Of a stretch of 64,000 nt of DNA, positions 44,427 to 53,572 are shown one piece after another. The translations under genes and the position numbers were made by a program. The stretch comes from Salegentibacter holothuriorum (lineage in GTDB: Bacteria > Bacteroidota > Bacteroidia > Flavobacteriales > Flavobacteriaceae). Location: assembly GCF_900168045.1 (NCBI RefSeq), contig NZ_FUYY01000002.1, positions 248,001 to 312,000 on the forward strand, in the 5' to 3' direction. Position 1 is the first letter of the stretch; every line of letters starts with the position of its first letter. The notes beneath the pieces were generated by a model, which did no database searches, had not been told where the DNA came from, and saw nothing but the letters and a program-made list of their open reading frames with translations.

Positions 44427-45464
44427 TTATGGCGCAGGATTTGGATAAGTTTCATGAACTTTATTGATCTCTTCCATAACTTCTTCGGAAAGATCTACAT
44501 CTATACTTCCAATATTTTCCGCTAACTGTTTTATAGACGTTGCACCAATAATATTACTGGTCACAAAAGGTCGCGTATTCACAAAAGCCAGAGACATTTG
44601 TGCGAAATTCAAATTATGTTTTTTAGCGATCTCGCTATAAGCGCGCGTAGCTTTTACCGCTACATCACCGGAATATCTCTTATACTGTGAAAATAATCCC
44701 AGTCTTGAATTTGGCTCAATTCCGTTTAAATGTTTTCCGCTTAAAGTTCCCATTCCCAATGGAGAGTAAGGGAATAAACCTATATTTTCACGATGAAGCA
44801 CTTCTGCAAGTCCAACTTCGTCTTTTCTATTCAATAAATTAAACGGGTTTTGCACCGTGATCATTTTTGGAAGATCATGCTTTCTGCTTTCTTCCAGAAA
44901 ACGCATTACTCCGTATGGAGTTTCATTGGAAAGACCCACCTGCCGAATTTTTCCTTCTTTTACAAATCCGTTTAAAGTTTCCAAAACTTCCTGAAAATTT
45001 TCTTCCCAGGATTCATTCTCATCATGTTCATAGCCCAATTTTCCAAAGAAATTGGTATTTCGCTCCGGCCAATGAAGTTGATAAAGATCTATATAATCTG
45101 TTTGCAATCTTTTTAAACTCTTATGTAAAGCATCGGTAACTGCTTCTTTAGAAAAACCAAGGTTCTCTCGAATATGATCCATGGCATTTCCCGGGCCTAC
45201 AACTTTTGAAGCCAACACTACATCTTCCCTTTTTCCAGATTTTTTAAACCAGGAACCAATAATTTCTTCAGTACTTCCCTGGGTTTCTGCTTTTCCAGGT
45301 ATAGAATACATTTCTGCAGTATCCAGAAAATTTAGGCCTTTATCTAAAGCAAAATCTATTTGCTCATGACCTTCGGCTTCGGTGTTTTGTTCACCGTAGG
45401 TCATTGTACCAAGGCATATTTTACTAACTTTTATATCGGTATTGGGGAGCGTGGTATATTTCAT
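44427..45464 (-). CDS. Aldo/keto reductase (Tas-like)
   Basis: 345 residues. It begins MKYTTLPNTDIKVSKICLGT; the catalytic Asp and Tyr are in FLDTAEMYSIPG, the lysine in VVLASKVVGPG and the His in YQLHWPERN, the AKR tetrad. The NADPH-binding C-terminal region includes IIGATSIKQLAENI. Closest to the Tas/YajO group; substrate not predictable. It ends with EEINKVHETYPNPAP, usual for this group. It precedes nothing obvious in the same pathway. Confidence 0.92.
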   Translation of the reverse strand: MKYTTLPNTDIKVSKICLGTMTYGEQNTEAEGHEQIDFALDKGLNFLDTAEMYSIPGKAETQGSTEEIIGSWFKKSGKREDVVLASKVVGPGNAMDHIRENLGFSKEAVTDALHKSLKRLQTDYIDLYQLHWPERNTNFFGKLGYEHDENESWEENFQEVLETLNGFVKEGKIRQVGLSNETPYGVMRFLEESRKHDLPKMITVQNPFNLLNRKDEVGLAEVLHRENIGLFPYSPLGMGTLSGKHLNGIEPNSRLGLFSQYKRYSGDVAVKATRAYSEIAKKHNLNFAQMSLAFVNTRPFVTSNIIGATSIKQLAENIGSIDVDLSEEVMEEINKVHETYPNPAP

Positions 45465-45489
45465 TAATTTTTCTTCAGCAATTATTATT

Positions 45490-46434
45490 TTATTCGTTGA
45501 GCAATTTAGTTACCTCATCTAACTTTGGTGTTAAAATCACCTCAATTCTTCGGTTTTTTGCTCTGCCTTCAGCAGTTTCGTTGGTCGCGACGGGAGCATA
45601 TTCTCCACGACCGGCCGCAGTTAGATTCTGCGGATCTATTCTGCTGTTTTCCTTTAAAATTTGAACAATAGAAGTTGCTCTTTTAGTAGAAAGATCCCAG
45701 TTATCATTTAAAAGCCCACTTCCGCCATAAGGTACATTATCCGTATGTCCTTCAATTAAAACTGCGATATCCGGATTTTCTGCCAACACCTGCCCTAGTT
45801 GTTTTACGGCTTGCCTACCTTCAGCATTTACCGCCCAACTTCCGGAACTAAACAACAATTTATTTTCCATAGAAACATAAACTTTACCATCACGTTGTTC
45901 TACGGTTAAACCTTTGCCTTCAAAATTGGTTAGTGCTTTAGAAATAGCATCTTTTAGCGCATTCATTTTGGCATCTTTGGCGGCAATTAATTCCTCCAGC
46001 TCATTTACTCTCCTGGAACGCGCGTCTAAATCGCGCTGTAATTTATCTAACCTGGTTTGCTCCTTTACCAGCGCCTGTTCCTTTTCTTCTAATTCGGCTA
46101 AAAGCTGACGATTTTGCCGGGAATTTTCTGCAATTGCAGCCGAACTGTTTTCTTCCAGGGCATCGTAAGATTTCTTTAGGGTAGCGTAATTTTTCCTGGA
46201 GCTTTCTAATTCATCTTTTAGACGATCTCTTTCAGCCGTTGCCTCAGCATAATCCTTTTTTAATATCGAATATTCTTCATCCAGATCTTGATATTTTTCA
46301 AGTTCAGATTGGGTATTTCTATTCTCCCGTTTTAAATCGGCGTGCCTGCTTTCAAGTTCCTGGTATTTTTTTGAAGAAACACAGGAAGTCAACATAAAAA
46401 CCGCTGAAATTGCTAAAGCCACTACTTTTTTCAT
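45490..46434 (-). CDS. OmpA-family peptidoglycan-binding lipoprotein
   Basis: 314 residues. Lipobox near Cys18 (VFMLTSCVSSKK), then a long coiled coil (about 25-165, heptad-rich Glu/Leu/Lys/Arg) and a C-terminal OmpA/MotB domain (about 190-305) with LIEGHTDNVPYG, WDLSTKRATSIVQIL and NRRIEVILTP. It would tie the outer membrane to peptidoglycan. The coiled coil sets it apart from porin-type OmpA. A dispersed repeat lies in its upstream spacer. Confidence 0.9.
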   Translation of the reverse strand: MKKVVALAISAVFMLTSCVSSKKYQELESRHADLKRENRNTQSELEKYQDLDEEYSILKKDYAEATAERDRLKDELESSRKNYATLKKSYDALEENSSAAIAENSRQNRQLLAELEEKEQALVKEQTRLDKLQRDLDARSRRVNELEELIAAKDAKMNALKDAISKALTNFEGKGLTVEQRDGKVYVSMENKLLFSSGSWAVNAEGRQAVKQLGQVLAENPDIAVLIEGHTDNVPYGGSGLLNDNWDLSTKRATSIVQILKENSRIDPQNLTAAGRGEYAPVATNETAEGRAKNRRIEVILTPKLDEVTKLLNE

Positions 46435-46470
46435 TTTTATAATTTTAAATTCAAATATCTTCTAATTTAC

Positions 46471-46552
46471 CGTCATCGCGAGCCCGATAATTATCGGGAG
46501 AAGCAATCTGTAAACTGGTAAAGATTACTTGACTCCGTTCGTATTGACGTTC
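46471..46552. repeat. Dispersed repeat A, copy 2
   Basis: CGTCATCGCGA, the hairpin CCCGAT-AATT-ATCGGG, GAAGCAATCTGTAAA, then GATTACTTGACTCCGTTCG and TATTGACGTTC. It is about 11 bases shorter in the middle than copy 1 at 19342-19434 and otherwise closely similar. Confidence 0.85.
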
Positions 46553-46555
46553 TTT

Positions 46556-47326
46556 TTAAAAATCTGATTCCAATTCCACCAAAACAGGACAATGATCGCT
46601 GTGTTTGGCCTCAGGTAATATAACGGCACGTTTAAGTTTTTCTTGTAAAGGTTGGGCCACTAAATTATAATCTATTCGCCAGCCTTTGTTATTGGCCCGC
46701 GCATTAGCACGATAACTCCACCAGGAATATTGATCTCCTTCTTCATTAAAATGCCTGAAAGAATCTATAAAGCCACTTTTCATAAAATTATCTATCCACT
46801 TTCGCTCTTCGGGCAAGAAGCCAGATGTATTTTTAAGTCGTACAGGATCATGAATATCTATAGCTTCGTGACAAATATTATAATCTCCACAAATAACCAG
46901 ATTCGGAAAGTCCTGCTTTATTTCGTCTATATATTGCTGAAAATCGTCCATAAACTTGAATTTATGTTCTAAACGGGCAATATTAGTCCCCGAAGGTAAA
47001 TACAAACTTATGATAGAAAAATCTTCAAAATCTACACGTATGGTACGCCCCTCGTGATCCATATAATCTATTCCTGTGCCATATTCTACGTGTAAAGGCT
47101 TATGTTTACTTAAGATTGCAACCCCGCTATAACCTTTCTTTTGCGCAGGATACCAATAATGATAAGGATACCCGGCATCTTTAAAATCATCCAGGTTTAA
47201 TTGTTCCGGCTGCGCTTTAATCTCTTGAAGACAAACCAAATCTGGATCTGCCTGTTGTACCCAATCTAAAAAGCCTTTTCTTACGGCAGCTCGAATTCCG
47301 TTTACGTTATAGGAAATGATTTTCAT
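46556..47326 (-). CDS. xth: Exodeoxyribonuclease III
   Basis: 256 residues from the ATG at 47326 (MKIISYNVNGIRAAVRKGFL); three more upstream codons are open but not needed. Metal and catalytic motifs are present: CLQEIKAQ, VICGDYNICHEAIDIHDP and the C-terminal KHSDHCPVLVEL. It nicks abasic sites and degrades 3' ends in base-excision repair. Length is usual for the family. A good promoter lies 17 bases upstream. Confidence 0.95.
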   Translation of the reverse strand: MKIISYNVNGIRAAVRKGFLDWVQQADPDLVCLQEIKAQPEQLNLDDFKDAGYPYHYWYPAQKKGYSGVAILSKHKPLHVEYGTGIDYMDHEGRTIRVDFEDFSIISLYLPSGTNIARLEHKFKFMDDFQQYIDEIKQDFPNLVICGDYNICHEAIDIHDPVRLKNTSGFLPEERKWIDNFMKSGFIDSFRHFNEEGDQYSWWSYRANARANNKGWRIDYNLVAQPLQEKLKRAVILPEAKHSDHCPVLVELESDF

Positions 47327-47342
47327 GAAAGTCAATTTTGCT

Positions 47343-47372
47343 CAAAAATAAGGCTAAATGAAAGATTTACAA
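47343..47372 (-). promoter_or_regulatory. Promoter of xth
   Basis: On the minus strand TTG (47372-47370) is followed after 19 bases by TATTTTTG (47350-47343), a good TTTG/TANNTTTG match. It lies in the spacer between the DinB-like gene and xth. Confidence 0.6.
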
Positions 47373-47378
47373 GTTGGA

Positions 47379-47918
47379 TTATTGAATTTCCAGTAGTCTT
47401 TTGGCTTGTTGAAAATGTCGTTCTTCATGGGAAAGAATAATCTTAAAAGCAGCATCAAGTTTATACACAATTTTAGGATTTGCAGGGGAAGAAATTACCG
47501 CGTTTTTCTCCAAAAGATCTTCAGATTCCAAAATCTTTTGTTTTAATTTCTCCTGATGCTCGGTAAACCTGGCCAGAATATCTTCTGAAGCCCTATTTTC
47601 TGAAGGTTTCCAAATGGAAAATGTTTTTGTCTTTTTAGTGGTTTCAGGCTGCACCGATTTTAAGATTGTCTTTCCAAAAAAATTCACTAAAAAACCAAAT
47701 TTAGCAGTAAAGGCTCTTTTATGATTTTTGTTACGAAGTCTATCTATCATTGGAAAGTAAGACTGATTTATCAAAATTAGATGTTCTAAGTTTTGCGCAA
47801 TACTCCAGGTATCCGCATCAGGTTTGCGATGAATTTCAGTCTCACTTAGTTCCCCAAACTCCGTTTTAAACTTCAGGGTAAGCTTATCTAACCTGTTTAA
47901 AAATTCTTCCGTATACAT
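47379..47918 (-). CDS. DinB-like four-helix protein
   Basis: 179 residues, mostly helical, with the DinB/YfiT pattern of spaced histidines that bind a metal: WSIAQNLEHLILINQSYFPM in the first half and KIILSHEERHFQQAKRLLEI at the end. Some members are thiol-dependent transferases, and for most the role is unknown. It follows the T9SS cargo gene by 11 bp on the same strand, so co-transcription is possible. Confidence 0.82.
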   Translation of the reverse strand: MYTEEFLNRLDKLTLKFKTEFGELSETEIHRKPDADTWSIAQNLEHLILINQSYFPMIDRLRNKNHKRAFTAKFGFLVNFFGKTILKSVQPETTKKTKTFSIWKPSENRASEDILARFTEHQEKLKQKILESEDLLEKNAVISSPANPKIVYKLDAAFKIILSHEERHFQQAKRLLEIQ

Positions 47919-47929
47919 CCTGCCCCTTG

Positions 47930-50908
47930 TTATTCCACAATAAATCGCTTCACTTTCCCAACTTCCCGGGTTCCCATTCTTACCAGGTAAACTCCCCTGG
48001 TGGCGTAAGACATATCTAATTCATAAACATATCCATTACCGGAATTTTCTACCTGATTTTCCAGCATTTTTTGCCCTAAGATATTATGAACCGTAATTCT
48101 TAAAGTTTCCTCATAATCGGTTTCCATCACAATTCTAAACTGTTTATTTTCTTCGGAAACTACTATAAGTTCAGCTTCGTTTAAAATAAAATCTTCAATA
48201 TCTAAGGTAGAATCGGTAATGCTTACGGAATAATCGTGGGTTGTTCCATACTCCAAAACCTCGCATGGATTATTTAAGTCTCCGTCAAAATCTACATCTC
48301 CCGCCCTAATTCTTAATAAATGCTGGCCTAAAGGTGCATCGCCTGGAATACTAAAGTTTGTATCATGCCATTCTCCTGCTGTTGGAATAATTTCTGAAGT
48401 TATTAAGCGTTCCTCATCGCCAAATACCGCATCGTCATTCAAATCTATCCACATAGAAAATCGCTCGGCATTTTGAGCGGTTAATTCGCCAAATAATGAT
48501 TGTACAGATACCGTAAACTCACTTTGAGAGCGATCTAAATTAGCAGACAGACCAATAAAATCGGCATAACCATTTCCGCAGGGAATACGTTCGTTAAGCA
48601 CGTTTTCCAATTCAAAGAAGAAAATTCCGTCTCCAAAACTACAATTACCTCCTTCGGGAATACAATCTAAATTGGCAACCGATTTCACACTAGTATCGTT
48701 ATTGGGTTCAAAGTCATTTTCTAATCTGGTGCCCCCGGTAATTCTATAGCTTCCGGAAGGCGAAATATCTGAGGTTTGATTAAAAGTATACACTTCTAAA
48801 CCCCCAACCGGCAGTGTACCACTAAAAACCTCCCTAACAGGAGTGTTATTTCCTATTTGATAAAATACCGGAATATCCTGCTGCGGCTCTCCTCCAAAGT
48901 TTTCTATGCTTACTGTTATTTCTTCTGAAGCACTAAAATTCTCTCCGGTTTGTGGCGCATCAATAGAGGTCACACCAACATCGTTGGGAGGTAGGTTTTT
49001 GACAGAAACAAGCAATATGTCGTTTTCAAGATTTTCATCTCCCTCTAAATTTGTATTAAAAACAAATTCATAAGTTCGGCCAACCTCAGAAAGATCGGCA
49101 TTTTCAGAGAAAGTAAATTCGGCCGAGCTAGTTGACGCAATACTTTCTTCAAAGATTTCAGTTACTTCCGGACCACCATCTATACTATAACTTACTTCAA
49201 AATTAGATTGCGCATTTCGGCCGTAATTTCTTATTCTAATCGTAATTTCTTCATTTGCGCCTAAACTCGAATTCTCAGGACTTACCAAAGAAACTACTCC
49301 AAGATCGTTATCAAAATCTGGTGCAATTTTAAATACGCCTACGTGGTTTTTTCTTTCAGAACCTACAAAGTACTCCCCATTATGCCAAAATGTAAGCCCA
49401 TCGGCGGGATCTACGCTTAAATGCGCATAATCGCCATACCTGGAATTAGGATTAGGACTTTCTCCTTCAATAATGCTCTGCTCCTCTATAGTCATTAATC
49501 CAGGCTCATCGTTCTTATATCTTCCGGTATAACGCAAAGAGGGAAAAACCGGATTCTGCGGATTATCATTTAAAACGGTGTAACCAAGAGCTATATTTCC
49601 TTCAGCATCTAAGCCAATACTTCCACTAAATCTGTCGCTATTATCTGGCGCATAAGTCCCCTCTTGATAAACACTCCAGGGGCCACCATTATTTTGCTGC
49701 CTAAGCTCGTACCAACGTATACCTGCATGTTCTGCTGCGCTAGGATCTACATCTACCACAAAATTCATTACAACGGCATTATAATTTTGAAAACGCCTAT
49801 AGGTAGTCATATACATCATAGTAGCTTGCAGCACATCTATCTCTGGAGTGTCGCTTCCCGGTTGAGAAAGATTTGAAAAAGAGCCTCCATCAAAAGTTGC
49901 TATAAATGGAGAAACACCTTGAGCGGCACCTAATTCCTGGGATTCAGATATTGTGGAATTCAATGGGTTATTCCAATCTACGTTAATTAGCCAAAGCTTT
50001 AAATGATCTTCATTAACACCTGCCCAGGAATCGTCCTGAAGGTAAATAATTGGCGAGTTTCCGCGCGGTGGTAATTCATTTCCAATACCAGAAAAACCAG
50101 CTGGACTATAAAATCCATTGGTTTCTATTCCTGGTAACGGAAAAGACATTATTTGTGCCGTTTGCCCTAGTAGCATTTTATCCCTTTCTAAGGCATAAAC
50201 AACTTGGCTGGTGGCTGCTGTTTGTGAATTTTTATTGGTGGTAATATAATATCCATCTCCCCATACTGAAATTTTAGGATAATCTGGCAACACGCCATTG
50301 GTTGTAAAACGGTAGGTATACCAACCATCATTAACAGGGTCTGGCCCTTGTGATACCGCAATCAAAAAACTTTCTGGGGTATCGCTAAATTGTGAAATTA
50401 TAAATCTATCGGCAAATTCATCATAAAGTATAATAGGGTCACCAAGAGTTTCATTGGTAAACTCTCCACCTATGCTAGCTAAAGATGCCGGCTGCCTGAT
50501 TTGATTTCCTGATTTATCAAATATTGAAAAGGCCGAGTTCCAGCCGTTTACAAAATGATTAGGGCCTGCAGCTCCCGTTGGATCTGTAGGCGTGGCTTGA
50601 GTAGAAGCTGCTTCAAAAGTAAAATTAGGAGCTTTTACAGGTATTTCCCCCATTTTTTGCTGAAGTGCTCCCGTCTTACCTTTTGGCAGGCCTTTACCGG
50701 GAACAATTTTGTTGATTCCGCGATTCCTGGGATTATAGATTTTGAATTTCTTTTCTGGCGGCGCAATTAATTTTCTTTTAGCCATCGCAGAAGAAGAAAC
50801 CGCACTGGCAGAATCTATATATACAGGACCAGAGGTCTCCCTCTGCTGACCAATAATTACAGCATGAAAACTAAAAATTAAAACTAATAGGATTGTAATT
50901 TTTCTCAT
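47930..50908 (-). CDS. Large secreted protein with GEVED domain and type IX sorting signal
   Basis: 992 residues. Signal peptide 1-20 (FSFHAVIIGQQ). A large N-terminal beta region (about 70-520) contains ATPTDPTGAAGPNHFVNGWN and a repeating beta-sheet layout. Two CARDB/Ig-like domains follow (about 530-640 and 645-750; both with EEITxxIxNxG). A GEVED domain lies at about 775-890 (FSMWIDLNDDAVFGDEERL). The last 85 residues are a T9SS type A sorting domain (VHNILGQKML, ATRGVYLVRMGT). Predicted to be exported by type IX secretion and attached to or released from the surface. Ligand unknown. Confidence 0.9.
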   Translation of the reverse strand: MRKITILLVLIFSFHAVIIGQQRETSGPVYIDSASAVSSSAMAKRKLIAPPEKKFKIYNPRNRGINKIVPGKGLPKGKTGALQQKMGEIPVKAPNFTFEAASTQATPTDPTGAAGPNHFVNGWNSAFSIFDKSGNQIRQPASLASIGGEFTNETLGDPIILYDEFADRFIISQFSDTPESFLIAVSQGPDPVNDGWYTYRFTTNGVLPDYPKISVWGDGYYITTNKNSQTAATSQVVYALERDKMLLGQTAQIMSFPLPGIETNGFYSPAGFSGIGNELPPRGNSPIIYLQDDSWAGVNEDHLKLWLINVDWNNPLNSTISESQELGAAQGVSPFIATFDGGSFSNLSQPGSDTPEIDVLQATMMYMTTYRRFQNYNAVVMNFVVDVDPSAAEHAGIRWYELRQQNNGGPWSVYQEGTYAPDNSDRFSGSIGLDAEGNIALGYTVLNDNPQNPVFPSLRYTGRYKNDEPGLMTIEEQSIIEGESPNPNSRYGDYAHLSVDPADGLTFWHNGEYFVGSERKNHVGVFKIAPDFDNDLGVVSLVSPENSSLGANEEITIRIRNYGRNAQSNFEVSYSIDGGPEVTEIFEESIASTSSAEFTFSENADLSEVGRTYEFVFNTNLEGDENLENDILLVSVKNLPPNDVGVTSIDAPQTGENFSASEEITVSIENFGGEPQQDIPVFYQIGNNTPVREVFSGTLPVGGLEVYTFNQTSDISPSGSYRITGGTRLENDFEPNNDTSVKSVANLDCIPEGGNCSFGDGIFFFELENVLNERIPCGNGYADFIGLSANLDRSQSEFTVSVQSLFGELTAQNAERFSMWIDLNDDAVFGDEERLITSEIIPTAGEWHDTNFSIPGDAPLGQHLLRIRAGDVDFDGDLNNPCEVLEYGTTHDYSVSITDSTLDIEDFILNEAELIVVSEENKQFRIVMETDYEETLRITVHNILGQKMLENQVENSGNGYVYELDMSYATRGVYLVRMGTREVGKVKRFIVE

Positions 50909-50965
50909 TTTGAAATGACTCTTCTTTTACATTCTAAAAATAAGGATTCTATGCTTATCAAAAAC

Positions 50966-51000
50966 AAAAGGAGCGATTAACTTAACTAATCGCTCCTTTT
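50966..51000 (-). terminator. Terminator after glyS
   Basis: A perfect 14 bp stem, AAAAGGAGCGATTA (50966-50979) with TAATCGCTCCTTTT (50987-51000). It lies 23 bases past the glyS stop and before the secreted protein gene. Confidence 0.85.
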
Positions 51001-51023
51001 CTATAATAAAAATCACTTTTTAT

Positions 51024-52562
51024 CTATTTTTTCATCCAACTTTTAAAGTCTACTTCTTGCTGGATAATTTCCTTAAGCTCTGTAATTGCAACGCGTTTTT
51101 GCTCCATAGTATCCCTATAACGAACCGTCACTTTTTTATCTTCAAGTGAATCGTGATCTACAGTAATACAAAGCGGAGTTCCCGCAGCATCCTGGCGACG
51201 GTACCTACGGCCAATCGCATCTTTCTCGTCATATTGAACTCTAAAGTCCCATTTTAATTCCTCTATAATTTCATGGGCAAGCTCTGGCAAACCATCTTTT
51301 TTAACTAACGGAAGCACCGCAGCTTTAGTTGGTGCAAGTACCGCAGGTAGCTTTAAAACTGTTCTGCTAGTCCCACCTTCCAGCTCTTCTTCTTTTAATG
51401 AAGCTGAAAAAACCGCTAAAAACATTCTATCTAAACCAATAGATGTTTCAATTACATAAGGCACATAATTTTCTTTCATTTCAGGGTCATAGAAACGCAA
51501 TTTCTTCCCTGAATGTTCTTCGTGTGCTTTTAAATCAAAATCTGTTCTTGAGTGAATTCCTTCTAATTCTTTAAAACCGAATGGGAAATTAAATTCTATA
51601 TCTGTAGCAGCATTAGCATAATGCGCCATTTTTTCGTGATCGTGGAAACGGTAGTTTTCTTCGCCCAAACCTAAAGAAGCATGCCAATTCTGGCGAGTTT
51701 CTTTCCAATGTTCAAACCACTTTAATTCTTCCCCGGGACGCACAAAAAATTGCATCTCCATTTGTTCAAATTCCCGTTGGCGGAAGATAAACTGTCTCGC
51801 TACAATTTCATTTCTAAAAGCTTTTCCTATTTGTGCAATTCCAAAAGGAATCTTCATCCTACCGGTTTTTTGCACGTTAGAAAAGTTTACAAAAATTCCC
51901 TGAGCCGTTTCAGGCCTTAGATATAAGTCTGTAGCAGAATCTGCAGAAGCTCCCAATTTAGTTCCAAACATTAGGTTAAACTGCTTAACATCTGTCCAGT
52001 TCTTAGAACCGCTTTCGGGACAGGCAATTCCCAACTCTTCAATTAATGCTTTTACATCAACCAGATCTTCATCGGTAAGGGATTTGGCAAGACGCTCAAG
52101 AATCTCTCTTTCTTCCTTTTTATAACGAATAACCCTTGGGTTGGTAGCCACAAACTCTTCTTCGTTAAACTTATCGCCAAAACGTTTCTTTGCTTTCGCA
52201 ATTTCCTTTTGTGCTTTTTGATTGATCTTTTCAGCATAATCCTCAACCAGAACATCAGCTCGATAACGTTTCTTAGAATCTTTATTATCAATTAAAGGAT
52301 CATTAAAAGCATCTACGTGGCCGGAAGCCTTCCAGGTGGTTGGATGCATTAATATTGCCGCATCTAAACCTACGATGTTCTGGTGCAACTGCACCATACT
52401 TTTCCACCAGTAATCTTTGATGTTTTTCTTTAATTCGGCTCCATTTTGCCCATAATCGTAAACAGCACTTAAGCCGTCGTAGATTTCACTGGATGCAAAA
52501 ATATACCCATACTCTTTAGCGTGGGATATTACATTTCTAAAAAAGTCTTCTTGTTTTGCCAT
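51024..52562 (-). CDS. glyS: Glycyl-tRNA synthetase, homodimeric type
   Basis: 512 residues. Class II motifs: AKEYGYIFASSEIYDGLSAV at the start, LYLRPETAQGIFVNF, KIPFGIAQIGKAFRNEI (motif 2) and YVIETSIGLDRMFLAVF (motif 3). The anticodon-binding domain occupies the last 110 residues. This is the alpha2 eukaryote/archaea-like enzyme rather than the two-gene GlyQ/GlyS form; the symbol glyQS is sometimes used. It begins right behind the terminator of the next gene. Confidence 0.96.
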   Translation of the reverse strand: MAKQEDFFRNVISHAKEYGYIFASSEIYDGLSAVYDYGQNGAELKKNIKDYWWKSMVQLHQNIVGLDAAILMHPTTWKASGHVDAFNDPLIDNKDSKKRYRADVLVEDYAEKINQKAQKEIAKAKKRFGDKFNEEEFVATNPRVIRYKKEEREILERLAKSLTDEDLVDVKALIEELGIACPESGSKNWTDVKQFNLMFGTKLGASADSATDLYLRPETAQGIFVNFSNVQKTGRMKIPFGIAQIGKAFRNEIVARQFIFRQREFEQMEMQFFVRPGEELKWFEHWKETRQNWHASLGLGEENYRFHDHEKMAHYANAATDIEFNFPFGFKELEGIHSRTDFDLKAHEEHSGKKLRFYDPEMKENYVPYVIETSIGLDRMFLAVFSASLKEEELEGGTSRTVLKLPAVLAPTKAAVLPLVKKDGLPELAHEIIEELKWDFRVQYDEKDAIGRRYRRQDAAGTPLCITVDHDSLEDKKVTVRYRDTMEQKRVAITELKEIIQQEVDFKSWMKK

Positions 52563-52566
52563 AGCG

Positions 52567-52574
52567 CAAAAATA
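52567..52574 (-). promoter_or_regulatory. -7 box just before the glyS start
   Basis: TATTTTTG on the minus strand (52574 to 52567) fits TANNTTTG and ends four bases before the ATG. It overlaps the T tract of the upstream terminator. If used, the glyS mRNA would be nearly leaderless. Confidence 0.45.
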
Positions 52575-52606
52575 AAAAAACCGCCCTGATAAACAGCAGA
52601 GCGGCC
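52574..52606 (-). terminator. Terminator of the coiled-coil protein gene
   Basis: On the minus strand CCGCTCTG (52604-52597) pairs with CAGGGCGG (52588-52581), including one G-U pair, and is followed by seven T. It lies about 20 bases past the stop of the gene at 52626. Confidence 0.75.
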
Positions 52607-52625
52607 TTTGATTTTTAAGTTTTAA

Positions 52626-53510
52626 TTATCTTAGGTTAAAAGAGGCTGTTCCCAGTAAAGTTGCGTTTGCATAAACATATACTTTGTAGGTGCCTTCAAG
52701 TAATTTATCTTCTTTGGTATTAGCCAGCAAACAAACATCAAGTTCGTTATTTTCATAGTATACTTTTGAGGCCGCACTATAAACCATTGCACCACCTTCG
52801 TGTTCTACCACAATTTCGTCACCTACCAATTCATTTTCAGGATTATAAACCTGTACATACATATCTCTTTCGCCCGGCCCGGCCAAATCGTTAGCCGTAA
52901 TGGTGAAGCAAGTTCTCACCTGGTCTATTCGTCCGGTTCGATCATTTTCTACCAATTTCCCACTGTTTCTTACAATTACCCCTTCCCCGCGAAGGTTGGT
53001 GATTTTTAATTGAGCTGCACGGTCTACTTTATTAGCAAGATCCTGATTGGTAGTTTGCAATGAATCAGAAATACGAGTACGCTCTTCTAAAACTACATTG
53101 GTACTGTCTAATGTTTGAGTCATCATTTGGTTTTGACGGTTCAAACTGTCTACCACCCTAAACAGTCGGTCTTTTTCAGCCTTAAGGTTTCCAATTTCAC
53201 GACGATAGCGTGAAATTAAAACGAGATTAGCTTCATTATCTTCAACCGAATCTAATAAGCGTTCAATTCTACCTCTTGCATCTACAAGGTTCTGATCCAT
53301 AATTTGATTCTCCTCAATAGCCTCATCATATTTAACGATCAAATCATTAAGTTCATCTTCTATTACCTGCTTTTCTTTAGTAAGAATTGCTTTATTTTCT
53401 TTCTCTTCGTTGTAGAATTTAATTGTATAAATACCTAAGGCAAGTAAAGCCACGGCTAAAACTCCCGTTAAGATCTTAAGCGCTGTGTTATTTTTCTTTT
53501 CGGTCATCAT
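52626..53510 (-). CDS. Membrane-anchored coiled-coil protein, unknown function
   Basis: 294 residues. One N-terminal helix (about 10-30, LKILTGVLAVALLALGIYTI) is followed by a coiled coil (about 33-160) and a beta domain (about 165-294) with ITNLRGEGVIVRNSGK and QVRTCFTITANDLAGPGERD. The C-terminal domain resembles small Ig-like folds. I do not recognise a named family; similar layout is common in flavobacteria. Anchored in the inner membrane with the domain in the periplasm by inference. Confidence 0.75.
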   Translation of the reverse strand: MMTEKKNNTALKILTGVLAVALLALGIYTIKFYNEEKENKAILTKEKQVIEDELNDLIVKYDEAIEENQIMDQNLVDARGRIERLLDSVEDNEANLVLISRYRREIGNLKAEKDRLFRVVDSLNRQNQMMTQTLDSTNVVLEERTRISDSLQTTNQDLANKVDRAAQLKITNLRGEGVIVRNSGKLVENDRTGRIDQVRTCFTITANDLAGPGERDMYVQVYNPENELVGDEIVVEHEGGAMVYSAASKVYYENNELDVCLLANTKEDKLLEGTYKVYVYANATLLGTASFNLR

Positions 53511-53572
53511 ATTAATAAAATTTTGTTTGTAAATTTAGGAGTTTATCAAGGCAAACTACAAGGACTTAACAA

